NCBI RefSeq assembly: GCF_030063135.1
Contig: NZ_JASISO010000008.1
Location: 62,001 to 126,000 of the forward strand
Direction of reading: 5' to 3'
Origin: Streptomyces sp. G-G2
GTDB lineage: Bacteria; Actinomycetota; Actinomycetes; Streptomycetales; Streptomycetaceae
Length of the DNA stretch: 64,000 nt
Shown here: in pieces, positions 16,900 to 26,673 of the stretch
How the letters are laid out: every line of letters starts with the position of its first letter
Numbering within the stretch: the stretch's first letter is position 1
Translations under genes and position numbers: made by a program
The notes under the pieces: model-generated
The model's database searches: none
What the model saw: the letters and a program-made list of their open reading frames with translations, nothing else
What the model was told of the DNA's origin: nothing

Positions 16900-17907
16900 G
16901 TGATCCCTGACGAGCGGTGGCTGGACCCCGGACCCTTCCTGCGCGGGGTGGCCTGGCTGGAGAAGGGCCGGCCGGTACGGGCGGACCCCGCCGACACCGC
17001 GCGGCTGCCCTGGGACACGGGCGAGCGGGCCGTCCTGCCGATAGGGGTCCGGCTGGAGTTCACCGCCGCGGCGGCGGCGCGGGCCGTGGAGATCCGCTAC
17101 CGGGCGACCGTGCCGGGGTCCACCGACGCGCTGCGCGACCTCGCGCACGGCTTCGCCCTGTGGGACCGCTCCGGCCGGGTCGCCGAGGTGTTCACCGAAC
17201 CGGCCGCGGAGTGCGTCGTACGCATCGGGCTGCCGCCCGGCGGCGGCCCCTTCACCATCTACCCGCCCGAGGCCCGGGCTCCGCTGGTGCTCGGCCTGCG
17301 CGGGATCGGCGGACCGCTCGCCCCGGCGCCCGCCGCCCCGCGCTGGGTGGTGCACGGCGACTCCATCACCGAGGGCTGGTGGTCCACCCGCCCCGCCCAC
17401 GGCTGGCCGGCGGTGACCGGCCGGGCCCTGGGCTGGGACACGGTCAACCTCGGCTACGCGGGGGCCGCCCGCGGCGAACTCGCCACCGCCGAGCAGCTCT
17501 CCTCCCTCCCCGCCGACGCCCTCACCCTGGCCTTCGGCACCAACTGCTGGTCCGGGGTTCCCTATTCGGTGCCCCTGCTGTACGAGACCACCCGGACCTT
17601 CATCGACCTCGTCCGCCAGGGCCATCCGCGGACCCCGCTCCTGGTGCTCTCGCCCGTCCTGCGGCCCGACGCCGAACGCACCCCCAACCGGCTCGGCGCC
17701 ACCCTGGGCGCGCTGCGGGACGCGATGGAACGCGCCGTACGCGAGCGCACGGCGGCCGGGGACGACCGGCTCGTCCTGCTGCCCGGGCGCGATCTGCTGG
17801 ACCCCGGGCACCTCGCGGACGGGCTGCACCCCAACGACGAGGGGCACCGGGTCCTCGGGACGGCCGTGGCGGCGGCCCTGCGCGGGGCCGGGTTCGCGGC
17901 GGACTAG
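16900..17907 (+). CDS. SGNH/GDSL-family esterase or lipase
   Basis: This is a 335-residue hydrolase. An N-terminal beta-rich domain (about 1-145) precedes an SGNH hydrolase domain. Block I is HGDSITEGW (nucleophile Ser near 155), block II Gly is in GYAGAARGE, block III Asn in FGTNCW, and the Asp/His pair in DGLHPNDEGH near the C-terminus. All four blocks are intact. There is no signal peptide, so the enzyme is probably cytoplasmic and acts on a small ester or acylated sugar. I chose the GTG at 16900 (GGAG seven bases upstream); the open frame reaches a TTG at 16804 without a ribosome site. Confidence 0.85.
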   Translation: MIPDERWLDPGPFLRGVAWLEKGRPVRADPADTARLPWDTGERAVLPIGVRLEFTAAAAARAVEIRYRATVPGSTDALRDLAHGFALWDRSGRVAEVFTEPAAECVVRIGLPPGGGPFTIYPPEARAPLVLGLRGIGGPLAPAPAAPRWVVHGDSITEGWWSTRPAHGWPAVTGRALGWDTVNLGYAGAARGELATAEQLSSLPADALTLAFGTNCWSGVPYSVPLLYETTRTFIDLVRQGHPRTPLLVLSPVLRPDAERTPNRLGATLGALRDAMERAVRERTAAGDDRLVLLPGRDLLDPGHLADGLHPNDEGHRVLGTAVAAALRGAGFAAD

Positions 17908-17916
17908 TCCGCCGCT

Positions 17917-17938
17917 CGCGGATCGCGCCCGATCCGCG
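17917..17938 (+). terminator. Hairpin after the SGNH esterase gene
   Basis: A perfect 9-bp stem (17917-17925 with 17930-17938) closes a CGCC tetraloop ten bases after the stop. The word CGGATCGCGCCCGA is repeated at 17919-17932 and 17944-17957, so half of the hairpin is duplicated downstream. Confidence 0.65.
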
Positions 17939-18034
17939 CCTTCCGGATCGCGCCCGACCCGCGTCGGCCAGATCCGGAAGAGACGGACTTGCCGGACTGG
18001 GCCGCACCCCGTTCCGCCCCGCCGGGGCGCTCTC

Positions 18035-18040
18035 TACACT
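18035..18040 (+). promoter_or_regulatory. -10 box implying a leaderless response-regulator mRNA
   Basis: TACACT ends seven bases before the ATG of the LytTR regulator, and no ribosome binding site precedes that ATG (a C-run does). Transcription should start at or next to the A of the start codon, a common arrangement in Streptomyces. No clear -35 box is seen. Confidence 0.5.
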
Positions 18041-18047
18041 GCCCCCC

Positions 18048-18890
18048 ATGCTGCGCGTACTGGCCGTCGACGACGAGAGGCCGCTCCTGGAGGAGCTCCT
18101 CTACCTGCTGCGTTCGGACCCCCGGGTGAGCGCGGCGGCCGGAGCCTCGGACGCCACCGAGGCGCTGCGCCGGATCACGCTGGCGGTGGAGTCGGGCCCG
18201 GACGGGCCCGACGGCCTCGACGTGGTGTTCCTCGACATCCACATGGCGGGGCTGACCGGGCTGGACATCGCCCGGCTGCTCGCCGGGTTCAGCTCGCCGC
18301 CGCTGATCGTGTTCGTCACGGCGCACGAGGGCTTCGCCGTCCAGGCCTTCGACCTCAAGGCGGTGGACTACGTACTCAAGCCGGTCCGGCCGGAGCGGCT
18401 GGCGGAGGCCGTCCGCCGGGTCTGCGCGCTGCTGGGCCGTGACCCGGCGCCGCCCGCCGCCCCCGGGTCCCCGGCCGCCGCCCCCGTCCCGGCGCGCGCC
18501 GCCCGGGCGGCCCCCGCGACGGCGCTCTCCGTCGAGGTCACCGTCGCGGACCGGGCGGCCGAGCAGATCGCGGTCGAACTGGGCGGAGTGACCCGGTTCG
18601 TGACGATCGCGGACATCGCGTACGTCGAGGCCCACGGCGACTACGCCCGCCTGCACACCGGCGAGGGCAGCCACCTGGTGCGGATCCCGCTGTCCACGCT
18701 GGAGGAGCGCTGGGCCGCGCGGGGATTCGTACGGATACACCGGCGCCATCTGGTGGCGCTGGACCGGATCGACGAACTGCGCCTGGACGCGGGCACCACC
18801 AGCGTCCGGGTCGGCGCGGCGGAACTCCAGGTGAGCCGCCGCCACACCCGCGAGCTGCGCGACCTGCTGATGCGCAAGGCCACGGGCTGA
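18048..18890 (+). CDS. LytTR-family response regulator
   Basis: This is a two-component response regulator of 280 residues. The receiver domain (about 1-120) has the acidic pair in AVDDERP, the phospho-acceptor Asp in VVFLDIHMAGLTGLD (near 64) and the conserved Lys in VLKPVRP. An Ala/Pro-rich linker (about 130-160) leads to a LytTR DNA-binding domain (about 165-278) with YVEAHGDYARLHT and FVRIHRRHLV. Its cognate kinase is almost certainly the LytS-type protein encoded 2.5 kb downstream on the same strand, with a solute symporter between them. Confidence 0.92.
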   Translation: MLRVLAVDDERPLLEELLYLLRSDPRVSAAAGASDATEALRRITLAVESGPDGPDGLDVVFLDIHMAGLTGLDIARLLAGFSSPPLIVFVTAHEGFAVQAFDLKAVDYVLKPVRPERLAEAVRRVCALLGRDPAPPAAPGSPAAAPVPARAARAAPATALSVEVTVADRAAEQIAVELGGVTRFVTIADIAYVEAHGDYARLHTGEGSHLVRIPLSTLEERWAARGFVRIHRRHLVALDRIDELRLDAGTTSVRVGAAELQVSRRHTRELRDLLMRKATG

Positions 18891-19093
18891 CCCCGCACCC
18901 CGGACCGGCCGCCGGGCCCCCCGCGCCCGTTCGGCCGGGGCCGGGTGACCGCCCGGCGGCCGGGAGGCGCCGTTCGTCGCGCGGCGCGGCGCGTACGGCG
19001 ATCCGGCGGGGCCGTCGGCCGCAGGGCACGTCCGTTCGGCCCGCCGTCGCCCCGGGCGCACCTATCGTGGATCTTCCGGGCGGGAGGAGCGAG

Positions 19094-19390
19094 ATGTCCG
19101 AGATCCAGGCGCTGCTCGACGCGCTGAGCGGACTGCCCCGTACCCGGCCGTCCGGCCCCGCCGAGGCCCAGGCGCTGGTGGACCGGCTGCGCGGCGTGGC
19201 CGCGCGGTGGGCCGACGTACTGTACGAGGCCGACGAGGGCTGCCGTCAGCACCTCCCGCCACGTGCGGAGGCGGCTCTGGCCCTGGCCTTCCGGCGGGCC
19301 GAGGAGTCCTGGGTGGAGCTGGAGATCGCCCACCGCGACGGCGCCGAACACCACGACTGCGCGCAGCACGCGCACGAGCGGATGTACTGA
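19094..19390 (+). CDS. Small hypothetical protein in the LytS/LytT locus
   Basis: This is a 98-residue soluble protein that I do not recognise. It is acidic and helix-rich (LLDALSGLPRTR, ALVDRLRGVAARWADVLYEADEGC) and ends in a His-rich tail (AHRDGAEHHDCAQHAHERMY) with two Cys overall. The start is supported by AGGAG four bases upstream, and codon use fits a real gene. It lies between the response-regulator gene and the symporter, each with its own gap of about 200 bp. The His/Cys-rich tail could bind a metal; this is speculative. Confidence 0.6.
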   Translation: MSEIQALLDALSGLPRTRPSGPAEAQALVDRLRGVAARWADVLYEADEGCRQHLPPRAEAALALAFRRAEESWVELEIAHRDGAEHHDCAQHAHERMY

Positions 19391-19534
19391 GCTCGACGAC
19401 GGGCCGGACGCCGCCGTACACCCGCTGCCCCGTACACGCCGCCCGCTCCCCGACGGCGCCGCCCATCAGCCGCCCGTCCACCACCCACCCGTCACCCGCC
19501 GTCCCCGTGCCGGTGATTCGCCGGAACGCGCCTG

Positions 19535-19562
19535 TTGTCCGCCGCGTCGCCATGCCTAGAAT
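19535..19562 (+). promoter_or_regulatory. Vegetative promoter of the symporter-kinase operon
   Basis: TTGTCC (19535-19540), 16 bp, TAGAAT (19557-19562) fits the major Streptomyces sigma factor (HrdB). It lies 70 bp upstream of the symporter start and would transcribe symporter and kinase together. Confidence 0.65.
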
Positions 19563-19632
19563 CCGATCACCCGACCACATCTCCGCCGCCTTCCCCCGCA
19601 CCGCTCCCCCGCCCCCTTCCGAGGACCGCCCG

Positions 19633-21387
19633 GTGAACCAGACCTACGCGCTGAGCGCGGTCGCCGTCGTCGTCCTGGCGACGGTCCTGCTCGGCGGGCT
19701 GGGGCTGCGGATATCGCGCACCACCTCCGACTTCTACGTCGCCTCCCGCACCGTGGGCCCCCGGCTCAACGCGGCGGCCATCAGCGGGGAATACCTCTCC
19801 GCCGCCTCCTTCCTCGGCGTCGCCGGACTGGTGCTGCTCCAGGGCCCCGAGATGCTCTGGTACCCGGTCGGGTACACCGCCGGGTACCTGGTGCTGCTGG
19901 TCCTGGTCGCCGCGCCGCTGCGCCGCTCGGGGGCGTACACCCTGCCCGACTTCGCCGAGGACCGGCTGGAGTCGCGGGCGGTGCGCCGGATCGCGGTCGT
20001 CTTCGTCCTCGGGGTCGGCTGGCTGTACCTGCTGCCGCAACTCCAGGGCGCGGGACTGACGTTGCAGATCCTGACCGGCGCCCCGCACTGGGCGGGCGGG
20101 CTGGTGGTCGCGGTGGTGGTCACCGTCGCGGTGGGGGCGGGCGGGATGCGCAGCATCACCTTCGTCCAGGCCTTCCAGTACTGGCTCAAGCTCACCGCGC
20201 TGCTCATCCCGGCCTTCTTCCTGATCGCCGCCTGGGCCGGGGACGGCGCCCCGCGCGCGGCCTTCGACGCCCCGGCGGTGCTGCGCGAGCACACCTCCGT
20301 GACCCTCGCCCAGGACGTACGGATCTCCCTGGACGCGCCGCTCGTCCTGCGGGTGTCGGGCCGGGTCGACGGCCGGTCGTACACGGGCCAGAGCGTCGGC
20401 CTCGGCGCCGGGCAGCACACGGTGGACGCCCGTACCCGGCTCGAGTTCGCGCCCGGCAGCGCACTGCCCGCGGCCCGCGCGGGCAGCGGACCGGACAGCC
20501 CGTCCTGGTCCCAGCCGCTCTCCGGGGACCGGAAGGAGTACCGGCTCTACGCGACCTACGGCCTCATTCTCGCCACCTTCCTCGGCACCATGGGCCTGCC
20601 CCACGTCGCGGTCCGCTTCTACACCAGCCCCAACGGGCGGGCCGCGCGCCGCACCACCCTGGTCGTGCTCGGCCTGGTCGGCGCGTTCTACCTCCTCCCG
20701 CCCGTCTACGGGGCGCTCGGGCGGATCTACGCCCCCGAACTCGCCCTCACCGGGGACACCGACGCGGCGGTGCTGGTGCTGCCGGAACGGATGGTGGGCG
20801 GGATGACCGGGGACCTGCTGGGGGCGCTGCTCGCCGGAGGCGCCTTCGCCGCGTTCCTGTCCACCGCCTCCGGGCTGACCATGGCGGTGGCCGGGGTGCT
20901 GCACCAGGACGTGCTGCCGTCCCGGGGCGTGGGCGCCTTCCGGCTCTCGGTGCTGGTGGCGATGGCGGTGCCGTTCACGGGCTCGTTGCTGGCCTCCCAC
21001 GTGCCGGTGGCGGACGCGGTGGGACTCGCCTTCGCGGTGTCGGCCTCCTCCTTCTGCCCCCTGCTGGTGCTGGGGATCTGGTGGCCCCGGCTGACCCCGC
21101 CCGGGGCGGTGGCCGGGCTGGTCACCGGGGGCGGCGCGGCGCTCGGCGCGGTGGTGACGACCCGGGCCGGGCTGGCCCCGGCGGGCTGGGCGAACACCCT
21201 GCTCGCCTGGCCCGCCGCCTGGTCGGTGCCGCTCGGGTTCCTGACGATGGCGCTGGTGTCGCTGGCCACCCCCGCCAGGATCCCTGAGGGCACGGCGGCC
21301 ACCCTGGCCCGGCTGCACCTGCCGGAGCAGCTGGTCCGGGGCCGCGCCGCGACCCGGGGGTCCGCCGCGTCCGGGGACACGCCGTGA
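19633..21387 (+). CDS. Sodium:solute symporter (SSS family, ActP-like)
   Basis: This is a 584-residue transporter of the SSS family with about 13 transmembrane segments. SSS motifs include SDFYVASRTVGPRLNAAA, ISGEYLSAASFLGVAGL, LPHVAVRFYTSPNGRAAR and AFAAFLSTASGLTMAVAG. A large hydrophilic loop at about 215-300 (rich in Val, Asp and Arg) separates helices 6 and 7, as in acetate/pyruvate-type members of this family. The GTG at 19633 has GAGG upstream and begins just before the first helix. The operon pairs it with a LytS-type sensor kinase 16 bp downstream, suggesting that import and sensing of a carboxylate are linked. Confidence 0.87.
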   Translation: MNQTYALSAVAVVVLATVLLGGLGLRISRTTSDFYVASRTVGPRLNAAAISGEYLSAASFLGVAGLVLLQGPEMLWYPVGYTAGYLVLLVLVAAPLRRSGAYTLPDFAEDRLESRAVRRIAVVFVLGVGWLYLLPQLQGAGLTLQILTGAPHWAGGLVVAVVVTVAVGAGGMRSITFVQAFQYWLKLTALLIPAFFLIAAWAGDGAPRAAFDAPAVLREHTSVTLAQDVRISLDAPLVLRVSGRVDGRSYTGQSVGLGAGQHTVDARTRLEFAPGSALPAARAGSGPDSPSWSQPLSGDRKEYRLYATYGLILATFLGTMGLPHVAVRFYTSPNGRAARRTTLVVLGLVGAFYLLPPVYGALGRIYAPELALTGDTDAAVLVLPERMVGGMTGDLLGALLAGGAFAAFLSTASGLTMAVAGVLHQDVLPSRGVGAFRLSVLVAMAVPFTGSLLASHVPVADAVGLAFAVSASSFCPLLVLGIWWPRLTPPGAVAGLVTGGGAALGAVVTTRAGLAPAGWANTLLAWPAAWSVPLGFLTMALVSLATPARIPEGTAATLARLHLPEQLVRGRAATRGSAASGDTP

Positions 21388-21403
21388 CGGGCGGGCGGAC
21401 GCG

Positions 21404-22639
21404 ATGACCGGACCCGCGCTCTTCGCGCTCCCGGCGGTGGCGGCGGTGGTCCTGAGCCTCGGCTACGCGCTCGGCCGCCTGCACGCGCGCCGGGCCGGGC
21501 GGGCCGGGCGCGGCGCCCCGGGCCTCGGCACACCGGTGGAGCGGGCCACCTTCCACACCCTGCACACCGCTTCGCTGGCCGCGCCCCCGCTGCGCGCCGG
21601 GCTCACCGAGGACACCGCCCGCAAGGCCGCCCGGCGGCTGCGCTCCCTGCTGGGCACCGAGGCGCTGTGCCTGACCGACCGGCAGAAGGTGCTGGCCTGG
21701 GACGGGCCGGGGGCCGCGCACCACGAGCGGCGGGCCATGGAGCGGGCGGCGGAGCTGCTGGCCTCAGGACGCAGCCGCAGCGGCCGTACCGGCTGCACAC
21801 AGCCCGGCTGCGCGCTGAAGTGGGAGGTGATAGCGCCGTTGACGGGTGAGGACGGGGTGCTGGGGGCGCTGGTGGCGTACGGCTCCCAGGAGTCGGCGGT
21901 GCTGGTGCGGGCCGCGACGGAGGTGGCCCGCTGGGTCTCCGTACAGCTCGAACTGTCGGAGCTGGACCGGTCGCGGACCCGGCTGATGGAGGCGGAGATA
22001 CGGGCGCTGCGGGCGCAGATCTCCCCGCACTTCATCTTCAACTCGCTGGCCGCGATCGCCTCGTTCGTGCGGACGGATCCGGAGCGGGCGCGGGAACTGC
22101 TGCTGGAGTTCGCCGACTTCACCCGCTACTCCTTCCGGCGGCACGGTGACTTCACCACCCTCGCCGAGGAGTTGCGCTCCATCGAGCAGTATCTGGCGCT
22201 GGCCGGAGCCCGGTTCGGGGACCGCCTGAAGGTGACCCTGCGGGTGGCGCCGGAAGTGCTTCCGGTGTCACTGCCGTTCCTGTGCCTGCAGCCGCTGGTG
22301 GAGAACGCGGTCAAGCACGGGCTGGAGGACTCGGCCCGGGAGTGCCGGATCACCATCACGGCCCGGGACGCGGGGCCGGAGGCGGTGCTGACCATCGAGG
22401 ACAACGGGGTGGGGATGGAACCCGCGCTGCTGCGCCGGATCCTGGCCGGGGAGCAGCCGGGCTGCGGTTCGGGGATCGGGCTGCCGAACGTGGACCAGCG
22501 GATGCGGCAGGTCTTCGGCGACGACTACGGGCTGATCTTCGAGACGGCGGTGGGCGAGGGCATGAAGATCACCGTGCGGATCCCCAAGTACCGGCCCGGG
22601 GTGCACTCCTCGGCCCCGGCGGACCGGCCGTCCGCCTAG
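21404..22639 (+). CDS. LytS-type sensor histidine kinase
   Basis: This is a sensor kinase of 411 residues. One N-terminal transmembrane segment (about 5-25) anchors it. A GAF-like sensory region (about 45-185) contains the pair GCTQPGC, two Cys that may sense redox state or metal. The His_kinase domain has QISPHFIFNSLAAIASF (phospho-His near 208), and the ATPase has PLVENAVKHGLE and EDNGVGM. It lacks the multi-span 5TM-LYT domain of LytS. It belongs with the LytTR regulator upstream. Its TAG stop lies inside the CTAG flank of a MITE-like element. Confidence 0.92.
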   Translation: MTGPALFALPAVAAVVLSLGYALGRLHARRAGRAGRGAPGLGTPVERATFHTLHTASLAAPPLRAGLTEDTARKAARRLRSLLGTEALCLTDRQKVLAWDGPGAAHHERRAMERAAELLASGRSRSGRTGCTQPGCALKWEVIAPLTGEDGVLGALVAYGSQESAVLVRAATEVARWVSVQLELSELDRSRTRLMEAEIRALRAQISPHFIFNSLAAIASFVRTDPERARELLLEFADFTRYSFRRHGDFTTLAEELRSIEQYLALAGARFGDRLKVTLRVAPEVLPVSLPFLCLQPLVENAVKHGLEDSARECRITITARDAGPEAVLTIEDNGVGMEPALLRRILAGEQPGCGSGIGLPNVDQRMRQVFGDDYGLIFETAVGEGMKITVRIPKYRPGVHSSAPADRPSA

Positions 22640-22756
22640 GAGTGTCCTGAAGATCTTGGAAACGCGCCCGGCTTGCACCAGGTTGCCCCGATCGACATTT
22701 ACCGGTGAATCGGGGTGACTCGGGCGCCCCGAGCAAGATCTCCAGCAGTCTCCTAG
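22636..22756. mobile_element. MITE-like element with CTAG target duplication
   Basis: A 113-bp segment (22640-22752) is bounded by imperfect 19-bp terminal inverted repeats, GAGTGTCCTGAAGATCTTG on the left and, read inward from the right, GAGACTGCTGGAGATCTTG (15 of 19 identical). A 4-bp direct repeat, CTAG, flanks it at 22636-22639 and 22753-22756. It has no ORF and an internal hairpin (22686-22692 with 22709-22715). TA-centred 4-bp duplications and GAG-type ends resemble IS5-family elements, so this is probably a non-autonomous derivative. The left CTAG contains the stop codon of the LytS-type kinase. Confidence 0.7.
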
Positions 22757-22824
22757 GGCGTGTTGCGGAAGGAGCGTCGGGGCCGGCCCGCGTCTGCCGG
22801 ACAGGGCCTCGGCTGACGACGACC

Positions 22825-22866
22825 GTGGCCCCCGGCCCGTCCACGAGGGGACGGGCCGGGGGCCAC
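22825..22866. terminator. Bidirectional terminator between kinase and guaB1
   Basis: A perfect 18-bp GC-rich stem (22825-22842 with 22849-22866) with a six-base loop lies between the converging kinase and guaB1 genes, 35 bp from the guaB1 stop. Confidence 0.85.
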
Positions 22867-22901
22867 GGGGTGGGCGCACCGGGGGAAGGGCCAGTGCCCG
22901 G

Positions 22902-24530
<1,629 letters not shown>

Positions 24531-24588
24531 TCAGCGCCCGGCCGGGCGCGCCACGCGCGTAGCGCTACAGGACGACCAGGTCAGAGGG

Positions 24589-25872
24589 TCAGCGGATGAA
24601 CTCCCGGCGGGTCGCCTGGCCCGGTATCAGCGGCCGGGACGGCAGCACCGCGGGGGTGGTCCGGGGCGGACCGGGGGTCCGGACCGGTCCGGAGTACGGA
24701 TCGGGCGCGGCCCGGCCGCGCGCGCCGAGCAGGGTCGCGGCGTGGGCGACGCTGGCGAGGGTGGCGTGGTGGTGCCAGCCCCGGAAGGAGCGCCCTTCGA
24801 AGTCCCGGATGCCCACGGGTTCGCAGATCCCGGCGAAGTCGAGCGAGACCCGGTCGGTGAGTTTGGCCAGCAGGAAGAGCTGGGCGAGCGGCCGGTCCCC
24901 GATGTTGGTGATCCAGAACTCCGAGGGCATCAGCGCGGCCTCCGTCCAGGCCCCGACGAGCAGCAGCGGGGCCACCGGGGCGGGCAGCGTCCGGTCCTCC
25001 GCGGGGGTGCCGAGGACGGCCGCTGCGGTCAGCAGGGTCACGGCGCCCTCGCCCCGGCCGTGCCGGGTCCATTCGACGACCCGGCGCTGTGAGCGCAGGG
25101 AGTCGATGAGCTCGCGGGCGGGGACGGTGTGCGGGCCCGGTTTGTGGCGGCCCGCGCCCCCGAAGGAGACCGGCAGGGAACCGTCCACCTTCAGAACGAA
25201 GGGGATGTCCTGAAGGGAGAAGGCCTCGATGGTGTGCGCGATGTCGGTGTTGGCGACCTCCATCACGACCGGTCTGCGCTGCAACTGCCAGCTGGCGGCC
25301 ATGCGCTGGACGGCGTGCACGGCGTCCTGCGCGGGGGTGAGCGAGCGGGCCGTGTCGGGGATCCCGGCGCGGCGCCGGTGCAGGAGTTCGCTGGTCCAGG
25401 GCCCGGGGAGGGTGAGGGTCCATTCGACGGGGAAGCTGGCCTCGCTGGAGGCGAGCCAGATGCCTCCCGCTTGCTGGCAGTTGGCGGTACGGCCGAGCTG
25501 CGGGACGAACTGGCGGCCGACACCCACCGAACGGTCGCCCGCCTTCTCGATGACCATGGGCTGCACCACCCAGGCCAGCGGGCGCTGGGCGGTGCGTTCG
25601 AGGTGCTGGGCGAGTGAGCGACGTACCGGAGTCCAGTCCCAGGGGGACTTGCTGATGAACTGCTGGAGACTCTGCTCGACGGAACTCGCGCCGGTTCCCG
25701 CGATATTGCGGATGGTCTTCTTGCCGCTGGTCCGCACGAGGCCGTTCAGATATACGCGGGCCCAGTTTCGCTGGTCCCGCCGGGGTAAGGACTCGAAGAA
25801 CAGAGAGATCAGCACGTCGATCAATTCGGAGATATCCTTGGCGGATTCCTCCGGCAGAACTACGCGAGTCAT
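24589..25872 (-). CDS. Catalytically degenerate IS701-type transposase homologue (domesticated)
   Basis: This 427-residue protein follows the IS701 DDE transposase fold along its length: WARVYLNGLV, GKKTIRNIA, QFISKSPWDW, SVGVGRQFVPQLGRTANCQ and RDFEGRSFRGWHHHATLASVAHA. In active relatives the first catalytic motif reads near DDTGFPKKG; here the aligned residues are QPMVIEKAG. The second Asp is replaced by Glu (VVMEVANTD), and the Glu of the third motif also appears changed (SLDFAGIC). The frame is intact, GGAGG precedes the ATG, codon use is normal and no terminal repeats were noticed. It is therefore probably a retained, non-transposing DNA-binding protein. The alignment is from memory of the family. 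Confidence 0.7.
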   Translation of the reverse strand: MTRVVLPEESAKDISELIDVLISLFFESLPRRDQRNWARVYLNGLVRTSGKKTIRNIAGTGASSVEQSLQQFISKSPWDWTPVRRSLAQHLERTAQRPLAWVVQPMVIEKAGDRSVGVGRQFVPQLGRTANCQQAGGIWLASSEASFPVEWTLTLPGPWTSELLHRRRAGIPDTARSLTPAQDAVHAVQRMAASWQLQRRPVVMEVANTDIAHTIEAFSLQDIPFVLKVDGSLPVSFGGAGRHKPGPHTVPARELIDSLRSQRRVVEWTRHGRGEGAVTLLTAAAVLGTPAEDRTLPAPVAPLLLVGAWTEAALMPSEFWITNIGDRPLAQLFLLAKLTDRVSLDFAGICEPVGIRDFEGRSFRGWHHHATLASVAHAATLLGARGRAAPDPYSGPVRTPGPPRTTPAVLPSRPLIPGQATRREFIR

Positions 25873-25944
25873 CCGGGCCTCCCCCGCGACCAGCTAGATC
25901 CAATACCCTACTTGACCGGTGAGATCGGCCGTAGGCCCCTGTGG

Positions 25945-26589
25945 CTACTTCATGAGGTCGCTGGTGCTTTCGAGCCGCTCATCCGCTACCACGAGGGGGA
26001 TGGGGATCTGGTTCACCGCATAGTAGAGCGCGATGACGAAGTGTGCGGCCAGAGTGAGCGGTGCGGAGAAAAAGGACAGGATGACGGTACAGGGGTAGGC
26101 GATGGCTCCCAGGCCGAAGCGCATCCGGGTCGCCCGGGCCCCCGCGCGGTCCACGTGTTCGTGGAAGAGGTGCCCTACGCGCGTCACGTACCACCAGAAG
26201 CCCAGGTACGCGAGGGCGTAGACCACGGTCCATGAACTGTAGAGAATGGCGGCCGCGTTGGCTGAATCACCGTCGTCCAGGTGTTCGGCGAGGACGGAGG
26301 TGGTCCAGGGGATCACCGAAACCACCATCAGTACCAGGAGATTGAGGAAGAGCAGGGGCCGGTCGACCTTCTTCAGGTGAATGAAGATGGTGTGGTGGTT
26401 CACCCACATGACACCGATGATGAGGAAGCTCACCACATACGCCGCATAGTGCGGCCATTGTTCCCACAAACCGTGCCAGAGTTCCGATCCCGTTTCTTCC
26501 GGGACCTTGATCTCCAATACCAGAATGGTGATGACAATGGCGAACACGCCGTCGCTGAATGCCTCGACGCGGCCGGTTTCCGATTCCAT
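25945..26589 (-). CDS. TMEM175-family potassium-channel-like membrane protein
   Basis: This is a 214-residue integral membrane protein with about six hydrophobic segments. The N-terminus RVEAFSDGVFAIVITILVLEI carries the FSDG signature of bacterial TMEM175 channels, which assemble as tetramers and conduct K+. Later segments include YVVSFLIIGVMWVNHHTIF (the HH pair is typical) and FGLGAIAYPCTVILSFF. I chose the ATG at 26589, just after GGGGAGG; an upstream in-frame start adds 21 basic residues. It lies 84 bp downstream of the SnoaL gene ending the long cluster and may be a separate unit. Confidence 0.82.
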   Translation of the reverse strand: MESETGRVEAFSDGVFAIVITILVLEIKVPEETGSELWHGLWEQWPHYAAYVVSFLIIGVMWVNHHTIFIHLKKVDRPLLFLNLLVLMVVSVIPWTTSVLAEHLDDGDSANAAAILYSSWTVVYALAYLGFWWYVTRVGHLFHEHVDRAGARATRMRFGLGAIAYPCTVILSFFSAPLTLAAHFVIALYYAVNQIPIPLVVADERLESTSDLMK

Positions 26590-26621
26590 GACCTCCCCTT
26601 TGCCCAACTGTTCCACGTGCC

Positions 26622-26648
26622 GGGGAGGGCGCTTCCCCCACCCTCCCC
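26622..26648 (-). terminator. Hairpin at the end of the long minus-strand cluster
   Basis: GGGGAGGG (26622-26629) pairs with CCCTCCCC (26641-26648) across an 11-base loop, 26 bp after the SnoaL-like gene. It is the only hairpin of this kind noticed near the cluster end and may mark its 3' boundary, though the loop is large. Confidence 0.45.
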
Positions 26649-26673
26649 GCACACGCTACCCAGATATCGGGCG

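Noticed and set aside
24581..25903. 440-codon frame overlapping the transposase-like gene
   Set aside because: Arg/Pro/His-rich product of a shifted frame over the same DNA; the 24589-25872 frame has recognisable motifs, a ribosome site and normal composition.
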